Source of the DNA: Ascoidea tarda (nom. inval.)
Taxonomy: Eukaryota; Ascomycota; Saccharomycetes; Ascoideales; Ascoideaceae
Length of the DNA stretch: 37,239 bases
Reading direction: 5' to 3'
Assembly: GCA_030560485.1 (NCBI GenBank)
Contig: JAKTTS010000097.1
Coordinates: 1 to 37,239 of the forward strand
Under the pieces are notes generated by a model. That model was not told the origin of the DNA. It did no database searches and saw only the letters and a list, made by a program, of their open reading frames with translations. The translations under genes and the position numbers were made by a program. The stretch's first letter is position 1; every line of letters starts with the position of its first letter. Of the stretch, positions 36,090 through 37,239 are shown piece by piece.

Positions 36090-37239
36090 ATGGCAACTAA
36101 CAGTAAAATAGATCGATTTAAAGACTGGTTGAACTGTCGTGGTATCCAATTGTCACCAAAGGTCAAAATTGTTGATTTCGAAACACACAATCGGGCAAAT
36201 GGTTTTGGCATAGGTCTAATAGCTAGTCAGGATATTTCCAATGATGAAGTGTTATTTACTATTCCAAGAAATTTGGTATTGAATATCGATACCTGCAGTT
36301 TATCTAAGTTTGAAGATGGTAATCAAAACAAATTGCTGAAAAACTATGATTCATGGTCTGGTTTGATTATATGTTTGATTTATGAATATCATTTGGGAGA
36401 ACAAAGTCCATGGTATCATTATCTTAGTATACTACCAGACATTTACAATGAAAATGGTAACTTTTTTAATAAGTTTCCGATGTTTTGGTCGCAAAATGAA
36501 TTGGATAATTTGAAACCTTCGTTAGTTTTGGACAGGATTGGGAAACGGGAAGCTGAGGAAATGTATCATAACTTATTTCCAAGCTGTTTACGTGATCTAG
36601 GGATTGAATTTTTAAAACCACAAGAATACTCCATAGAATTGTTTCATAGGATTGCCACGATTATTATGTCATACTCATTTGATATTGACATAGGGAGTGA
36701 AAGTGATAATGATGATGAAAAAATGCACAATGAAAACAAACAGGAATTAAAGGATATTGATTTGCAAAAAAACCATTCCAAACAGGATGACGATTTCAAT
36801 GACTATGAAGCCGAAGAAGAAAATGAAACATTTTTAAAAGGCATGGTTTGTGTAGCCGATTTATTGAATGCAGACAGCACCCTTGTTAATGCTAATTTGA
36901 TTTATGATGATAAAACCCATCTAGTAATGAAATCTGTCAAGGAAATTAAAGGCCAAGAACAGATATACAATACATATGGAGAATATCCAAATTCTGAAAT
37001 ATTACGAAGATATGGGTATGTTGAGTCACCAGTTACGTGCAAATTTGATATTGGAGAAATACCTTTACGTTTAGTAAAAGATTACTATATCGATATAATT
37101 AACAATTCCAATGATAATAGCAATTCCAAGCATAAAAATACAACTAAGGCTACTGATACAAAGTTGAATAGAATATTAGATATAATCAGAAATTCTGACT
37201 TAGATGAATTTTTGAATGAAGAAGTAATTTTGGATAGCT
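36090..37239 (+). CDS. RKM4: Rkm4-like SET-domain ribosomal lysine methyltransferase, 3' truncated by window end
   Basis: Rkm4 is a SETD6/Rubisco-methyltransferase-like enzyme that methylates a lysine of ribosomal protein L42. The frame opens at the ATG at 36090 and stays open to the window end (383 full codons; the S. cerevisiae protein has 494). The split SET domain begins with NRANGFGIGLIASQDIS and DEVLFTIPRNLVLN. SWSGLIICLIYEYHLGEQSPWYHYL follows. An acidic, lineage-variable insertion lies at about 202-250. Then comes ADLLNADSTLVNANL (Asn260-Ala261-Asp262, the NxD form seen in Rkm4) and NTYGEYPNSEILRRYGYV with the expected catalytic Tyr296. The substrate-binding domain starts but is cut off. 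No frameshift is seen. Confidence 0.92.
   Translation, partial: MATNSKIDRFKDWLNCRGIQLSPKVKIVDFETHNRANGFGIGLIASQDISNDEVLFTIPRNLVLNIDTCSLSKFEDGNQNKLLKNYDSWSGLIICLIYEYHLGEQSPWYHYLSILPDIYNENGNFFNKFPMFWSQNELDNLKPSLVLDRIGKREAEEMYHNLFPSCLRDLGIEFLKPQEYSIELFHRIATIIMSYSFDIDIGSESDNDDEKMHNENKQELKDIDLQKNHSKQDDDFNDYEAEEENETFLKGMVCVADLLNADSTLVNANLIYDDKTHLVMKSVKEIKGQEQIYNTYGEYPNSEILRRYGYVESPVTCKFDIGEIPLRLVKDYYIDIINNSNDNSNSKHKNTTKATDTKLNRILDIIRNSDLDEFLNEEVILDS

Overview
This window looks like nuclear DNA from an AT-rich budding yeast (Saccharomycotina). The genes are densely packed, almost all are uninterrupted, and they encode recognisable yeast proteins. The one intron I can define (in SLI15) carries the yeast signals GTATGT, TACTAAC and CAG. 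CTG codons are nearly absent from conserved genes. The in-frame CTGs at alignable positions in BRR2 fit serine at least as well as leucine, so a CUG-Ser lineage is possible but unproven. An SDE2 orthologue is present. I cannot name the species.

Layout, left to right: a D-lactate dehydrogenase gene (DLD1-like, +) preceded by an in-frame AAT microsatellite that runs off the left edge; a Myb/SANT-like DNA-binding protein (-); a divergent promoter with three CACGTG boxes; an intron-containing INCENP/SLI15 gene (+); SVP26 (+); an RGD2-like F-BAR/DEP/RhoGAP gene (-); BRR2 (+) and SNX4/ATG24 (+) in tandem; an MCM21/CENP-O-like gene (-); a secreted phospholipase B (+); SDE2 (-); a gamma-glutamyltransferase (ECM38, +); a 1.8 kb gene-poor stretch holding a broken coding relic and a conspicuous GC-rich island; an MSB1-like polarity gene (+); and the 5' part of an RKM4-like ribosomal-protein methyltransferase (+), cut by the right edge.

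The genes do not form a cluster or operon-like system. Some themes recur by chance or by genome-wide content: BRR2 and SDE2 act in splicing, SLI15 and MCM21 at the centromere/kinetochore, and RGD2 and MSB1 in Rho-GTPase and polarity control. I found no mobile element, CRISPR array, tRNA or rRNA. The least explained part is the interval from about 29.7 to 31.3 kb, with a roughly 280-bp island of about 60% GC in otherwise AT-rich DNA. Several gene leaders also contain short perfect or near-perfect tandem duplications of 9 to 18 bp.
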